From Leptospira noumeaensis (lineage in GTDB: Bacteria; Spirochaetota; Leptospiria; Leptospirales; Leptospiraceae), in assembly GCF_004770765.1 (NCBI RefSeq), contig NZ_RQFK01000011.1:124001-188000 (forward strand): 64,000 bases of DNA, in the 5' to 3' direction. Each line of letters starts with the position of its first letter. The first letter of the stretch is position 1. Of the stretch, positions 18,603 to 27,571 are shown piece after piece. Both the position numbers and the translations under genes were made by a program. The notes under the pieces are model-generated. The model had not been told where the DNA came from, searched no databases, and worked only from the letters and a program-made list of their open reading frames with translations.

Positions 18603-19211
18603 GTGTCAACCTTCCCCTTACCTCTCTTTCCCTTACCAGATGTATTTCTGTTTCCGGGAATGTTTTTGCCTCTCCATATCTTCGAACCTAGGTATCGGAT
18701 GATGTTAGATTTTTGTATGGAAAACGGCGGGGAACTGGGAATGGCACCTTATCCGAAAAATTGGATTGGGGCTGGCCTTCCTCCCATCCCGGAAGTTGTG
18801 GGGTATGGACATATCATCCAAAAGGAATCCTTACCGGATGGAAGATCCAATATCATTCTAGAAGGAATTGGAACTGCTGAAATTGTGAGTTTGGATTCCA
18901 CAGAACCATTTTACATTGCTCAAATTGTTCGCAGGGAACACCAAAGAAATAAAAATGTTTCTGAAACCTTAAAAGAAAAAATTGAAGAATTACTCGTTCT
19001 CACCAAACGGATATTACTTGCCGAGGGCGCTGAAGAAGATTTAATTTTAAAAATGAACCAAATTTTGGTTCATCCTTATCCAGTCGATTTTATTGCATCC
19101 CTCATCTACTTTGATTTTAAAACGAAACAAACCATTTTGGAAACCACACATTTAGAAACCAAAGCGGATCTTCTCAAAACAGTTTTACTTGGTCTTAATT
19201 TAAGTGAGTAG
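18603..19211 (+). CDS. Lon-type substrate-binding (LON_substr_bdg) domain protein
   Basis: A 202-residue protein with the N-terminal domain of Lon protease and nothing else. Diagnostic stretches are LPLFPLPDVFLFPGMFLPLHIFEPRYR, MAPYPKN and GYGHIIQKESLPDGRSNIILEG. Such stand-alone proteins are common and are sometimes called YcbX/peptidase S16-like, but they have no protease or ATPase part and their role is unknown. The start is a GTG with no clear Shine-Dalgarno sequence; given the promoter placement the message may be nearly leaderless. The 3' end overlaps the convergent gene by 17 bases. Confidence 0.85.
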   Translation: MSTFPLPLFPLPDVFLFPGMFLPLHIFEPRYRMMLDFCMENGGELGMAPYPKNWIGAGLPPIPEVVGYGHIIQKESLPDGRSNIILEGIGTAEIVSLDSTEPFYIAQIVRREHQRNKNVSETLKEKIEELLVLTKRILLAEGAEEDLILKMNQILVHPYPVDFIASLIYFDFKTKQTILETTHLETKADLLKTVLLGLNLSE

Positions 19212-19866
19212 AAGGTTTTGTTTTTAATTCAGCGACTAAAAATAAGAATTCAGGCATATCGGTTGGATTTTCACGGAAAAACACCCTAGGGTTTGTTTCT
19301 TTAGAGTTCAAATACAAATAACTAGAATTTTCTTTTCGGATGTATGCCCGTTCTAAGTAGTGATTGGTTTGTGAATAGTGTAAAAAATCTTTCATCAAAT
19401 CACTAATGGCAATGTCACCTTCACTTTGTTTGTTTGTTGCAGAAAAGAAAACAGAAGTAGTATCATTCTCTTCTCTCTCCCAATGGAATTCACTAGTCCA
19501 ATGTCCTTTCCCACCAAAAGCAAGAGTCGGATTTACGGAATCGGAAACTAAATTGGGGATAAATTCTTGGGATTCCCAAGGAACTCCTTTGCCTAAAAAA
19601 TTCACTTTGGCTAGGTAAGTTTTCCAATGTTTGGAAAGCCCTCTCACTTGCAGTTTTGGCAAAGACAAACTTTCACGTAAAAATCCACGTAAGGTGAGAA
19701 ATCCTAAAAATCCCAGATGCACTTGAGTCACGGATTGGAAGTCCCAAACCTCTTCTTGTTTCATGTGCGATAAAAACAAGGAATCCATCGCATAAAAGTC
19801 CTGGTGTTGGTAGGGGTAAAAAACGCCTGTAGATGAGGAAACTAAAGATCCGTCCGATCGATTCAC
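19195..19866 (-). CDS. Protein of unknown function
   Basis: A 223-residue protein I do not recognise. It has no signal peptide or membrane segment from the GTG at 19866, and is rich in aromatic residues and short beta-like stretches. The reading frame stays open upstream, giving a hydrophobic stretch (FLLFPFSPPVDILIVN) right back to the stop of the acyl-CoA ligase gene, so the true start may be an unusual codon upstream; no good ribosome-binding site is visible for the GTG. It lies downstream of a terminator hairpin, so it probably needs its own promoter. Confidence 0.6.
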   Translation of the reverse strand: MNRSDGSLVSSSTGVFYPYQHQDFYAMDSLFLSHMKQEEVWDFQSVTQVHLGFLGFLTLRGFLRESLSLPKLQVRGLSKHWKTYLAKVNFLGKGVPWESQEFIPNLVSDSVNPTLAFGGKGHWTSEFHWEREENDTTSVFFSATNKQSEGDIAISDLMKDFLHYSQTNHYLERAYIRKENSSYLYLNSKETNPRVFFRENPTDMPEFLFLVAELKTKPSTHLN

Positions 19867-19903
19867 AATAAGAATATCGACGGGAGGAGAAAAAGGGAAG
19901 AGT

Positions 19904-19928
19904 AAAAACCGCCCGTGAACCAGGCGGC
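19904..19928 (-). terminator. Rho-independent terminator after the acyl-CoA ligase gene
   Basis: Read on the minus strand, CCGCC and GGCGG form a stem around an 8- to 9-base loop, followed at once by TTTTT. It begins 17 bases after the stop of the ligase gene at 19945. Confidence 0.75.
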
Positions 19929-19944
19929 TTAAAATTAAATTAGC

Positions 19945-21879
19945 TTAATCAGCTGCATACAAAGCAGTGATTTTGTCTTTGTACTTTTCCGTGATTAAGT
20001 GGCGTTTCATTTTGAAAAGGTTTGTCAATTCATCACCCACTTCAAACGGTTTGGTAATGAGAATGAACGGAGTCACCTGTTCAAAAGACTTAAATCCAGT
20101 TTTGGTATTGTTCAGAGCTTTGATTTCCTTTTTGTAGAAATCGAGAACCTTCGGATTTTCTATGAGTTTCTGTTTATCAGTCTCAGAAATTCCGTTTTCT
20201 TTCGCCCATTCTGTCAATTTGTCAAAATCAGGAACAACGAGTGCACCCAAATTCTTTTGGTCTTGTCCAATCACCATGACTTGCGCAATGAATGGAGACT
20301 CTGTGAGTTTGTCCTCGATAGGAACTGGCTCCACGTTTTCTCCACCAAGAAGAACCACAGTATCTTTCGCACGACCAGTGATGGTAAGGGTCTTTTTGAA
20401 ATTGAACATTCCAATATCTCCCGTATCCATCCAACCATCTTTTAGAACTTTTGCTGTTGTTTCTGGATTTTTATAATACCCTTTCATCACTTGTGGTCCG
20501 CGGATGTGGATGACCCCACGAGCTCCGTATTTTCCAGAAATGAGTTTTTGGTTGGCATCCACATGTGTAAGAACATTTCCTAAATCATCCCGGATTTGTA
20601 CGGAAGTTTCAGGAGTGATCACCCCAACAGAACCTTGGACTAACTTTTTGAAAGTTCTTACAGAAATTACCGGAGAAGTTTCCGTCATTCCATATCCTTC
20701 CAATACATTAATTCCAATATCATTGAAGAATGCATCCACATGTCTTTGGAGAGCTCCACCACCAGAAACAGATGCCTTTAGTTCTCCACCAGTAGCCTCT
20801 CTGATTTTGGAAAGCACCACTAAATCCAAAAGGAAATAAGGAACTGCCAAAACAATGGCTACAACCAAATAATAGAGTCCTCTAAAAAGGGAAACGATTG
20901 GGTTTCTTCCTACATAATCTACTTGGTTTCCTTTTAGGAACCTTGTTGCTGCGTTGAAATGTTTAGAGAAAAAATAAGCCAAATTGAATAAACCACGACG
21001 GATCGCAGGGGTTTGTTTTGGATCATTGATTCTAGTATAAATTCCGTTATAGATACTTTCCCAAAGTCTTGGAGCGGATGCCATAAAAGTCGGTTTTGAC
21101 TTTTTCATATCATCGCGAAGGTCACGAACATTGGTATAGTATGTGGCACAACCAGCAGCAATTGCTAGGTATTCAAATACTCTTTCAAATACGTGCCAAA
21201 CAGGAAGGATGGATAACATCCTTTCATCTTTTTTGATTTCGATCATACTTCCCAAGATGGCAGAGGTTTGGTGGATCATGTTGCTATGTTTCAACATAAC
21301 ACCTTTTGGCATACCTGTCGTTCCAGAAGTATAAATGATTGTGAAAAGGTCATCAGGGGCGATTGCTTTCATCCGCTCTTCTGCTTTTTTAGAACCCTTT
21401 GCACGAAGTTCCTTACCTTTTTCGATAAGATCATAAAGTTTCAAAACACCTGTAGCAGTGGACTTGTTGTCCATAACAATCAAGGTTTTCGCAAATTCCA
21501 ATTGGGAACGATTCTTTTGGAATTTCTCGAGCATTTTGTCATTCTCGAGAAACACAACTTTCGCTTCACAGTGGTTTAGAATATAAGCAATTTCTGAATC
21601 GGTAATGTCTGTTCCGCGGGGAACATCACAAGCACCACTCATAAGAATTCCATAATCGGAAACAATCCACTCCAATCGGTTATCTGCAAGCAAGGCAACA
21701 TTTTCTTTGGCAGCGACACCCAAATCAATGAGAGCTTCTGCTAAGTTGATACCAAGATCGTATACTTCTTTAAAAGTGACGGGTTTATAGGACTTAGATT
21801 CGTCTTTACTGACGAACGCGGGGCGGTTCCCAAATTTTTCAGCACTCTGCTGGAAGAGTTCGGGCAAATTGGCTGGCAT
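19945..21879 (-). CDS. AMP-dependent long-chain acyl-CoA synthetase
   Basis: A 644-residue adenylate-forming enzyme that activates fatty acids to acyl-CoA. Motifs: P-loop [19 protein letters not shown] (about 184-202), [12 protein letters not shown], the hinge region GWMDTGDIG and a C-terminal lysine domain ending TEKYKDKI. Residues about 330-360 are hydrophobic ([21 protein letters not shown]), as in the FadD15/long-chain ACSL subgroup, suggesting membrane contact. Leptospires live on long-chain fatty acids, so this enzyme is central to carbon supply. It is monocistronic, ending at a hairpin terminator. Confidence 0.93.
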   Translation of the reverse strand: MPANLPELFQQSAEKFGNRPAFVSKDESKSYKPVTFKEVYDLGINLAEALIDLGVAAKENVALLADNRLEWIVSDYGILMSGACDVPRGTDITDSEIAYILNHCEAKVVFLENDKMLEKFQKNRSQLEFAKTLIVMDNKSTATGVLKLYDLIEKGKELRAKGSKKAEERMKAIAPDDLFTIIYTSGTTGMPKGVMLKHSNMIHQTSAILGSMIEIKKDERMLSILPVWHVFERVFEYLAIAAGCATYYTNVRDLRDDMKKSKPTFMASAPRLWESIYNGIYTRINDPKQTPAIRRGLFNLAYFFSKHFNAATRFLKGNQVDYVGRNPIVSLFRGLYYLVVAIVLAVPYFLLDLVVLSKIREATGGELKASVSGGGALQRHVDAFFNDIGINVLEGYGMTETSPVISVRTFKKLVQGSVGVITPETSVQIRDDLGNVLTHVDANQKLISGKYGARGVIHIRGPQVMKGYYKNPETTAKVLKDGWMDTGDIGMFNFKKTLTITGRAKDTVVLLGGENVEPVPIEDKLTESPFIAQVMVIGQDQKNLGALVVPDFDKLTEWAKENGISETDKQKLIENPKVLDFYKKEIKALNNTKTGFKSFEQVTPFILITKPFEVGDELTNLFKMKRHLITEKYKDKITALYAAD

Positions 21880-22014
21880 TATTCTGACTCCTTTCTCAAA
21901 AGAAAACGTAAAAAGGTATCTTTAAGGGACTTTTTTAACGAACATGAGTCAAGACATTTTCAATCTTGTCATTGAAATCAATAGAAAATCAAAATGTTGT
22001 TTCGCATTGCACAA

Positions 22015-22536
22015 TTATGGCAGATCCGACTCGGCCCATACATGTGAGCGAATCACAAGCCCGGAAAGGTCTGACCCAATGATCCCATACTGCCTATGCA
22101 CAATTTTTCCGGCGCGATCAAAGACAAGGAGACATGGAATTCCTTCTACATGATAAAAATCTGTCATTTTCCAGTCTTTGTCAAGTAAGGTGGGATAACT
22201 CATCTTCAATCGATCCATATCTTTTTGGATTTTTTCCAAAGGTTCAGAGGTATCTGTATTGATTCCTCGGAATACAAAGTCCTTTTCTGAAACCGAAGAC
22301 TTCCACTGGTTGATGGTAGGGACTGCTTTGGCACAAGGTTCACACCAAGTGGCCCAAAAATCCAAAACAACAACCTTCCCTTTAAAATCCTCTAATCTTT
22401 CTTTTTTCCCTGTAAGTCCTGGGAGAGAATCGGGATAAAAATCACTCACTTCCTTTGAGGGTTTACAAAAAAAGAGAGAAAGGAGAAAGATCAGATAAAA
22501 ACTGGATGTAGAACGTCTGAATACTTGGATCATCAT
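22015..22536 (-). CDS. TlpA-like thioredoxin-fold protein, exported
   Basis: About 173 residues from paired ATG codons at 22536 and 22533. An N-terminal signal segment (YLIFLLSLFFCKPS) is followed by a TlpA/ResA-type thioredoxin domain: LEDFKGKVVVLDFWATWCEPCAKAVP, with the CxxC redox pair, and the cis-Pro region EGIPCLLVFD. The cysteine after LFF could be a lipidation site but phenylalanine before it is unusual. Such proteins reduce periplasmic disulfides or assist cytochrome c assembly. The frame is open further upstream, but that part overlaps the divergent gene and I reject it. Start codons of the two divergent genes are only a few bases apart. Confidence 0.85.
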   Translation of the reverse strand: MMIQVFRRSTSSFYLIFLLSLFFCKPSKEVSDFYPDSLPGLTGKKERLEDFKGKVVVLDFWATWCEPCAKAVPTINQWKSSVSEKDFVFRGINTDTSEPLEKIQKDMDRLKMSYPTLLDKDWKMTDFYHVEGIPCLLVFDRAGKIVHRQYGIIGSDLSGLVIRSHVWAESDLP

Positions 22537-22538
22537 TT

Positions 22539-22934
22539 TTGAATTCACTAATTTATAATTACTTCTCCAACTTAGACGAATGGAATGATTACGTAAAGGG
22601 AAACTGGAGTGGAAAAGGAATTTCCATGATTCCTTCCATGGTGCAACCCTATGAAACGGGAGATGGAACAACCGTTATCTGGAAAGCAGGCCCTAAAGAA
22701 ATCAAATCCCATTTCAAACGTGGAAAACAAGAATTTTCTCTGGTTTGGATTCTCGAATCGGAAGTTCTATGTGATAGAATCAAACTAACCGCAAAAGACG
22801 CAGATTGGGAATGTGAAATCCAAGCCATGACAAAAGACAGGTTTCATTTACATGTCCAACCAAAATCGGATAAATCCAAAATTCTATATTCGGGTGTGGT
22901 CACCAAAAAGACGGGTTTATTCTCCTTCCTCTAA
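22539..22934 (+). CDS. Small conserved-looking protein of unknown function
   Basis: A 131-residue soluble protein starting at a TTG; an in-frame stop 21 bases upstream leaves no other usual start before it. It is rich in Trp and Lys and looks like a small beta-sandwich (for example FSLVWILESEVLCDRIKLTA). I do not recognise the family. It is divergent from the TlpA-like gene, with start codons almost touching, and its last 18 bases overlap the end of the convergent glycosyltransferase gene. No promoter could be placed with confidence because it would have to lie inside the neighbouring gene. Confidence 0.65.
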   Translation: MNSLIYNYFSNLDEWNDYVKGNWSGKGISMIPSMVQPYETGDGTTVIWKAGPKEIKSHFKRGKQEFSLVWILESEVLCDRIKLTAKDADWECEIQAMTKDRFHLHVQPKSDKSKILYSGVVTKKTGLFSFL

Positions 22935-24059
22935 AACCTTTCTAAAAACTTCTTCCGTAATCTTTGCTGCATTTTCCCAAGTAAACTCGGAGATGGAAAC
23001 TTCTGGAGGGATTGGTTTCTCAAAGAATTTTTTGATTGATTCCGCCCAGGCCTTCGCATCCTCCTTTGTTTGGTAAGGAAGGTAAGTCACACCATCTTTG
23101 CCAATTTCACGAAACGTAGGAATGTCAGAAACAACACAATTCAAACCGTGGAAGATGGCTTCTACCATGGGAATTCCAAACCCCTCATATTTACTCGCAA
23201 AAGCAAACAGTCCCGCTCTTTTGTAGAGGTGTTGTAATTCAGAGTCAGAGACAGAATCTAAAATATGAATGTCTTTAAACAAAGCACGTTCTTGTCTTAA
23301 CTCTTCTATAAATTCCGAAGACTCCCAACCGATTTTTCCAACAATCACCCAAGGTCTGTAATGGTGTGGGTCTATTTTTCGATACTCGCGAAAGACTTCG
23401 AGTAAAAATGGATAGTTCTTTCTTGGTTCAATGGTGGATACAGAAAGTAAATAATCTGTACCCAAATCTTTCACCCGTAGAGATGGTTCCGTTTCCAAAA
23501 GTTTCAACATTTCCTCTGGATTCACTCCTGGGTAAGAAACACCTGTTTGGTCTACGGGATAATCAAATTTACGACACATATCATCGCTAGTTTGTTTGGA
23601 TATGGATAGGATAAAACTTGACCGTCTAACAGAGTAACGTTGAAACAACCTTTGTTGTACTTTGGCAATCCAACGCATAGTTTCGGGATACAAATACAAA
23701 ACCAAATCACAATAAGTCAAAACCGCAGATAAGGAACTAGGCAAAAAAGGAGGTAGAACTTGTTGAGAGCCCCAAAACAAATCCAATCGATGTTTTAGTA
23801 GATAAAAAGGAATGAATAGATTGTAATACAATCCACCTTTCCATTTGAGAAATCCCCCACCTTTCACCCAAGTTACATTAGGTAAATTTAAAACTGCTTT
23901 ATGATCTTCATGAATCGGCAAATGAGAAAATAAAAAGAAATCATATTCTTCTTTATGAGGAAATGCTTTTAAGGTTTCAGCAATTAACCTTCCCACTCCC
24001 GATACTCGTGTGGACAATGGCCTGGCATCGAGGCCAATTCGTTTGGTGGTTCTTACCAT
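22917..24059 (-). CDS. Glycosyltransferase family 4 (GT-B fold)
   Basis: A 380-residue retaining glycosyltransferase. N-terminal IGLDARPLSTRVSGVGRLIAE is the glycine-rich acceptor/donor loop typical of family 4 mannosyl- or rhamnosyl-transferases. The C-terminal half has LSVSTIEPRKNYPFLLEVF and the donor-binding motif FAFASKYEGFGIPMVEAIFHG. No membrane segments. It likely builds LPS or another surface glycan, but sugar and acceptor cannot be told from sequence. It overlaps the phosphatase gene upstream by seven bases, so the two are co-transcribed. Confidence 0.9.
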   Translation of the reverse strand: MVRTTKRIGLDARPLSTRVSGVGRLIAETLKAFPHKEEYDFFLFSHLPIHEDHKAVLNLPNVTWVKGGGFLKWKGGLYYNLFIPFYLLKHRLDLFWGSQQVLPPFLPSSLSAVLTYCDLVLYLYPETMRWIAKVQQRLFQRYSVRRSSFILSISKQTSDDMCRKFDYPVDQTGVSYPGVNPEEMLKLLETEPSLRVKDLGTDYLLSVSTIEPRKNYPFLLEVFREYRKIDPHHYRPWVIVGKIGWESSEFIEELRQERALFKDIHILDSVSDSELQHLYKRAGLFAFASKYEGFGIPMVEAIFHGLNCVVSDIPTFREIGKDGVTYLPYQTKEDAKAWAESIKKFFEKPIPPEVSISEFTWENAAKITEEVFRKVLEEGE

Positions 24060-24922
24060 CGTTCCTTTACCTTGAGGGACAATTGGTGGAAATCAATTTT
24101 AGATTCCAGATAAGTAACCGCTGTTTTTTTACCTGCGACAAGACCGAAGGATAAAGTCTCCGCTTGGTTGAATTTGTATTCCTTATCTTTTAATGGGAAA
24201 CAAGTAAAATTCTCTTCATCCAAAAGAGCAATGCCCCCACAAATATCCCATTCGTTTTTTGGTTTCAATGAAACAATGAGATCAATGAATCCTGCTGATA
24301 ACAAACCTAACTTATACGCAATACTTCCCATGGAACGAATTTCAAAATCTTCCTGCCAAAAAGAATCAGAGAACAAACCTTCTTTCATTTCTGATAAAGA
24401 TACAAGTAGAATTGGTTTTTTGGAAACTGGTTTCTCTTCTGCTAAAGGTTCCAATACAGAACCACTTTCAACAACCAAGGTTCTAAAATTTTCTTCTGTG
24501 GCAAAGGGAGGTTGTAACTTAGCAAAAAAAGTATTTCTATTTTTGGAAAAAAATTCACCAGTGGCTGGATTAAAAATAACACCCCAAATGGCTTCGCCGT
24601 TACGAACGAGTCCTAAACTGAGTGCAAATTGGTCGTTTTTTTTGACAAACTCGCGAGTTCCGTCAATGGGATCCAATATCCAAACCCATTCCTTATCCAA
24701 ACGCCTGTTTGTATCTAATTTTTCTTCGGATAAAAATCCATGGTTTGGGAAACGAGCAGATATTTTTTCAAAAAGAAATTCACTCGCAAACAAATCCGCT
24801 TCGGTGACAGGATCGTTGCCACCTTTGTCACGAATCTGGAAGTCTGATTTATAAATGGAAAGAATTGAATCCCCTACCGATAACACCCACTGCCAAACTT
24901 CCCTAAAATCGTTTTCTTCCAT
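24053..24922 (-). CDS. Inositol monophosphatase/CysQ family phosphatase
   Basis: A 289-residue metal-dependent phosphatase. Motifs: GNDPVTEADLFASEFL (first metal site), GFLSEEK, the signature WILDPIDGTREFV (about 81-93) and the C-terminal EWDICGGIALL. It resembles CysQ, the 3'(2'),5'-bisphosphate nucleotidase that clears PAP from sulfate assimilation, but inositol phosphatase activity cannot be excluded. It is first in a pair with the glycosyltransferase. The final residues are basic. The start ATG is 18 bases after the stop of the preceding minus-strand gene on its left side (24941). Confidence 0.85.
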   Translation of the reverse strand: MEENDFREVWQWVLSVGDSILSIYKSDFQIRDKGGNDPVTEADLFASEFLFEKISARFPNHGFLSEEKLDTNRRLDKEWVWILDPIDGTREFVKKNDQFALSLGLVRNGEAIWGVIFNPATGEFFSKNRNTFFAKLQPPFATEENFRTLVVESGSVLEPLAEEKPVSKKPILLVSLSEMKEGLFSDSFWQEDFEIRSMGSIAYKLGLLSAGFIDLIVSLKPKNEWDICGGIALLDEENFTCFPLKDKEYKFNQAETLSFGLVAGKKTAVTYLESKIDFHQLSLKVKERW

Positions 24923-24940
24923 TCCGTCCCGATATAAAAT

Positions 24941-25375
24941 CTAATTCTTTTTTTCTTCTTTATGTGCACCCGCACCGAGATCCAGACCTTCTGGTTTCTC
25001 TAACACAATTTCTTCTGATGGTGAAGTCACATATGTTTCAGGATCAACTGGAAATTGGTATTGAAAATAATAGTTCTTATACTTTACAAAAAAAGTATTG
25101 GTTCCTTCTGGACGTTCTGTTTGTAAGTCTTGGAATTTAAGATCTTTTAAATCCTTTTTTGGATTGGATAGTCTTTTGGAGAGAGTACTTCTTACCGAAC
25201 TTACCATATTGGTTTCAAAATTTTTTTTCTTCTGTTCATCGGTAAGTTTAGGATTTCTTAAATAGTCTTCAAGTTTTGTAAACTCTTCCGCCAAACCGGA
25301 GTTTTGTTGCGAATATACAAAAGTCACCGGAAATAATACAACCATACAAAAAATCCAAACTCGTTTCATTGCCAA
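24941..25375 (-). CDS. Exported protein of unknown function
   Basis: A 144-residue protein with a clear signal peptide (MKRVWIFCMVVLFPVTFVYSQ, likely cleaved after YS). The mature part is charged and helical at first, then has a short beta section (FFVKYKNYYFQYQFPVDP), ending in an acidic/lysine tail. I do not recognise the family; it is probably periplasmic. It follows uvrD by 12 bases and precedes the phosphatase gene by 18, so it belongs to the exbB-exbD-bamA-uvrD run, which hints at an envelope role. Confidence 0.75.
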   Translation of the reverse strand: MAMKRVWIFCMVVLFPVTFVYSQQNSGLAEEFTKLEDYLRNPKLTDEQKKKNFETNMVSSVRSTLSKRLSNPKKDLKDLKFQDLQTERPEGTNTFFVKYKNYYFQYQFPVDPETYVTSPSEEIVLEKPEGLDLGAGAHKEEKKN

Positions 25376-25387
25376 TCCTCTTCTAGA

Positions 25388-27571
25388 TTATGAAATTATC
25401 TCTAATGGTGTGTATGCCAATAAGAATTTTTTATCCAAATGGGAACCAAATCTGACCTCTACCTTACGGTTATCTCCTGATCCCGAAACAGATAAAATCC
25501 GACCCTCACCGTAAACTTTATGACGAACTTTCGTTCCCACTTGGTAGTCTCCACTACCGGTTTTTGCAAGCACCGTTTCAAACTTTTCTTCTGATTTTTG
25601 GAATCTTTCGGCTCTTGGAGTAAACTCAGGCCTTCTCACCCCGTAACGGCTTTCAGTGAATTCCCCATCCACAAATTCTTTGGGAAGTTCTTCCAAAAAT
25701 TGGGAAGGGAGCCTTGCATCCACGTCTCCAAATTTACGGGTGAATCTTGAAAAACTTATCTCTAGATTTTTTCTAGCCCTAGTGATCGCAACATAGGCAA
25801 GCCTTCTTTCTTCTTCCAACCCGTCGGCAGAATCAATCGATAAAAAATGAGGGAACGTTCCTTCCTCCATTCCTGCCATAAACACATGTTGGAATTCTAA
25901 TCCTTTCGCGTTATGTACGGTCATTAGGATCACATAATCAGGTAAATCCTTGGTATTGTCTTCACTTGTGATGAGCGAAATATTTCCCAAATATTCTTCG
26001 AGTGTAGCCTCGGGGTTGTTTTCCTCAAACTCTTTGAGGGCGTTGACAAACTCGTTTAAGTTAGACAATCTCGAAAATGAATCCTCTGTTCCTTCATTTT
26101 CCAAAAATTCACGGTAACCAGAATGTTCCAATACTTCATAGGCAATTTCAGATGGAGTTTTTTTTCCCAGATCTTCCATTGCAGAATCAAACATTCGATG
26201 CAAAGAAGCTAACTTTTGCGCCGTGCCCTTTTTGATATCGGGAACAGTTTTTCCCAAACATTCAAATAAAGAAAGACCCTCACTTACAGAATACTTTAAC
26301 AAACGATTTACAGTCGTATCTCCAATTCCTCTTGGTGGAGAATTGATGATCCGAAGGAGCGATGTAGAATCCACTGGGTTCACAACAACAGAAAGGTAAG
26401 CAATGAGATCTTTTACTTCTTTTCTGTCAAAAAAACGAAAACCCCCAAAAATTTTATAGGGAATGGCTTTTTTTCTTAAGGCTTCTTCAAAATACCGGGA
26501 TTGGGAATTCGTTCTATAAAATACTGCAAAATTTGAATACTTCTGCCCTCTTCTTGCAGCCATTTGGATTTTTTGGACAATCCCCTCTGCTTCTTCCATT
26601 TCATTCTGATAAGAAGTGAGTTTGATTTTATCCCCAATGGAATTTTCTGTTCGGAGAGTTTTATTAGTTCTTTGTTTATTATTAGAAATTAAGGCAGCGG
26701 CTGTTTCGATAATCGTTTTGGTAGAACGATAATTTTCTTCTAACTTAACTACGACAGCATCCGGATAATCTTTTTTGAAATTTAGAATATTCGAAATATC
26801 AGCACCACGCCAGGAATAAATGGACTGGTCGTCATCACCCACCACACATAAATTTTTATGAAATGATGAGAGAGACTGAACTAAGTGGTATTGGATTTTA
26901 TTTGTATCTTGGTATTCGTCTACCATGATGTATTTCCAAAGCCTTTGGTATTTCTCCAAAATCACAGGAAAATCTCGAAACAAAATAACCGTTTTTAAAA
27001 TCAAATCACCGAAATCCAAAGCATTCCTGAGATCTTTTCGTTTTTCATATTCGATAAATACGGAAGCAATGGTTTTTGTATAAGAATCATCTGCTTTTTT
27101 TCTAGCATATTCTTCAGCTGTCATAAACGAATCTTTTGCAGCAGAGAATGTATTGGCAAGACTGGAAGGTCTAAATTCCTTCGTATCCATATCTTTGGAT
27201 TTTAAAATTTCTTTGATGAGTGACTCTTGCATATCACTGTCATAAACAGTAAAATTATTTCCGAGCCCCAAAACCTTTCCTTCCCTACGAAGTAAATACA
27301 AACAAAGAGAGTGAAAGGTTCGCACCAAAGGTTCCCCAGCCCCTTCGGGGATCAAACTCCTGCAACGAGTCCGCATTTCTTCTGCGGCTTTGTTGGTAAA
27401 AGTAACCGCTAGGATTTGATTGGGATAAACTTTATGATTTAAGATAAGGTTCGCGATTCGATAAGTAATGACACGAGTTTTCCCAGAACCCGCTCCAGCC
27501 AAAATCAGTAATGGGCCATCAACCGATTCAACTGCTTTTTTTTGTTCGGAATTGAGTCCAACTAACTCCAC
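25388..27571 (-). CDS. UvrD/PcrA-type ATP-dependent DNA helicase
   Basis: A 727-residue superfamily 1A helicase. Motifs: QKKAVESVDGPLLILAGAGSGKT (Q motif and Walker A split by a few residues), AVTFTNKAAEEM, VDEYQDTN, VGDDDQSIYSWRGAD, LEENYRSTKTII, the motif V region VHNAKGLEFQHVF and VAITRARKNL. A C-terminal PcrA-like Tudor segment (TKVRHKVYGEGRILSVSGSG) is present, which in PcrA contacts RNA polymerase. It unwinds DNA 3'-5' in repair and clears protein barriers. The stop codon of bamA abuts its start. Confidence 0.95.
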   Translation of the reverse strand: MELVGLNSEQKKAVESVDGPLLILAGAGSGKTRVITYRIANLILNHKVYPNQILAVTFTNKAAEEMRTRCRSLIPEGAGEPLVRTFHSLCLYLLRREGKVLGLGNNFTVYDSDMQESLIKEILKSKDMDTKEFRPSSLANTFSAAKDSFMTAEEYARKKADDSYTKTIASVFIEYEKRKDLRNALDFGDLILKTVILFRDFPVILEKYQRLWKYIMVDEYQDTNKIQYHLVQSLSSFHKNLCVVGDDDQSIYSWRGADISNILNFKKDYPDAVVVKLEENYRSTKTIIETAAALISNNKQRTNKTLRTENSIGDKIKLTSYQNEMEEAEGIVQKIQMAARRGQKYSNFAVFYRTNSQSRYFEEALRKKAIPYKIFGGFRFFDRKEVKDLIAYLSVVVNPVDSTSLLRIINSPPRGIGDTTVNRLLKYSVSEGLSLFECLGKTVPDIKKGTAQKLASLHRMFDSAMEDLGKKTPSEIAYEVLEHSGYREFLENEGTEDSFSRLSNLNEFVNALKEFEENNPEATLEEYLGNISLITSEDNTKDLPDYVILMTVHNAKGLEFQHVFMAGMEEGTFPHFLSIDSADGLEEERRLAYVAITRARKNLEISFSRFTRKFGDVDARLPSQFLEELPKEFVDGEFTESRYGVRRPEFTPRAERFQKSEEKFETVLAKTGSGDYQVGTKVRHKVYGEGRILSVSGSGDNRKVEVRFGSHLDKKFLLAYTPLEIIS

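Noticed and set aside
21958..21977. Dyad TTTCAAT-CTTGTC-ATTGAAA between the TlpA-like and ligase genes
   Set aside because: Could be an operator or a weak terminator, but it has no T run and no known binding protein; evidence is too thin for a feature.
22537..22671. N-terminal extension of the TlpA-like protein
   Set aside because: It would overlap the start of the divergent gene by more than 130 bases, and the signal peptide starts at the later ATG.
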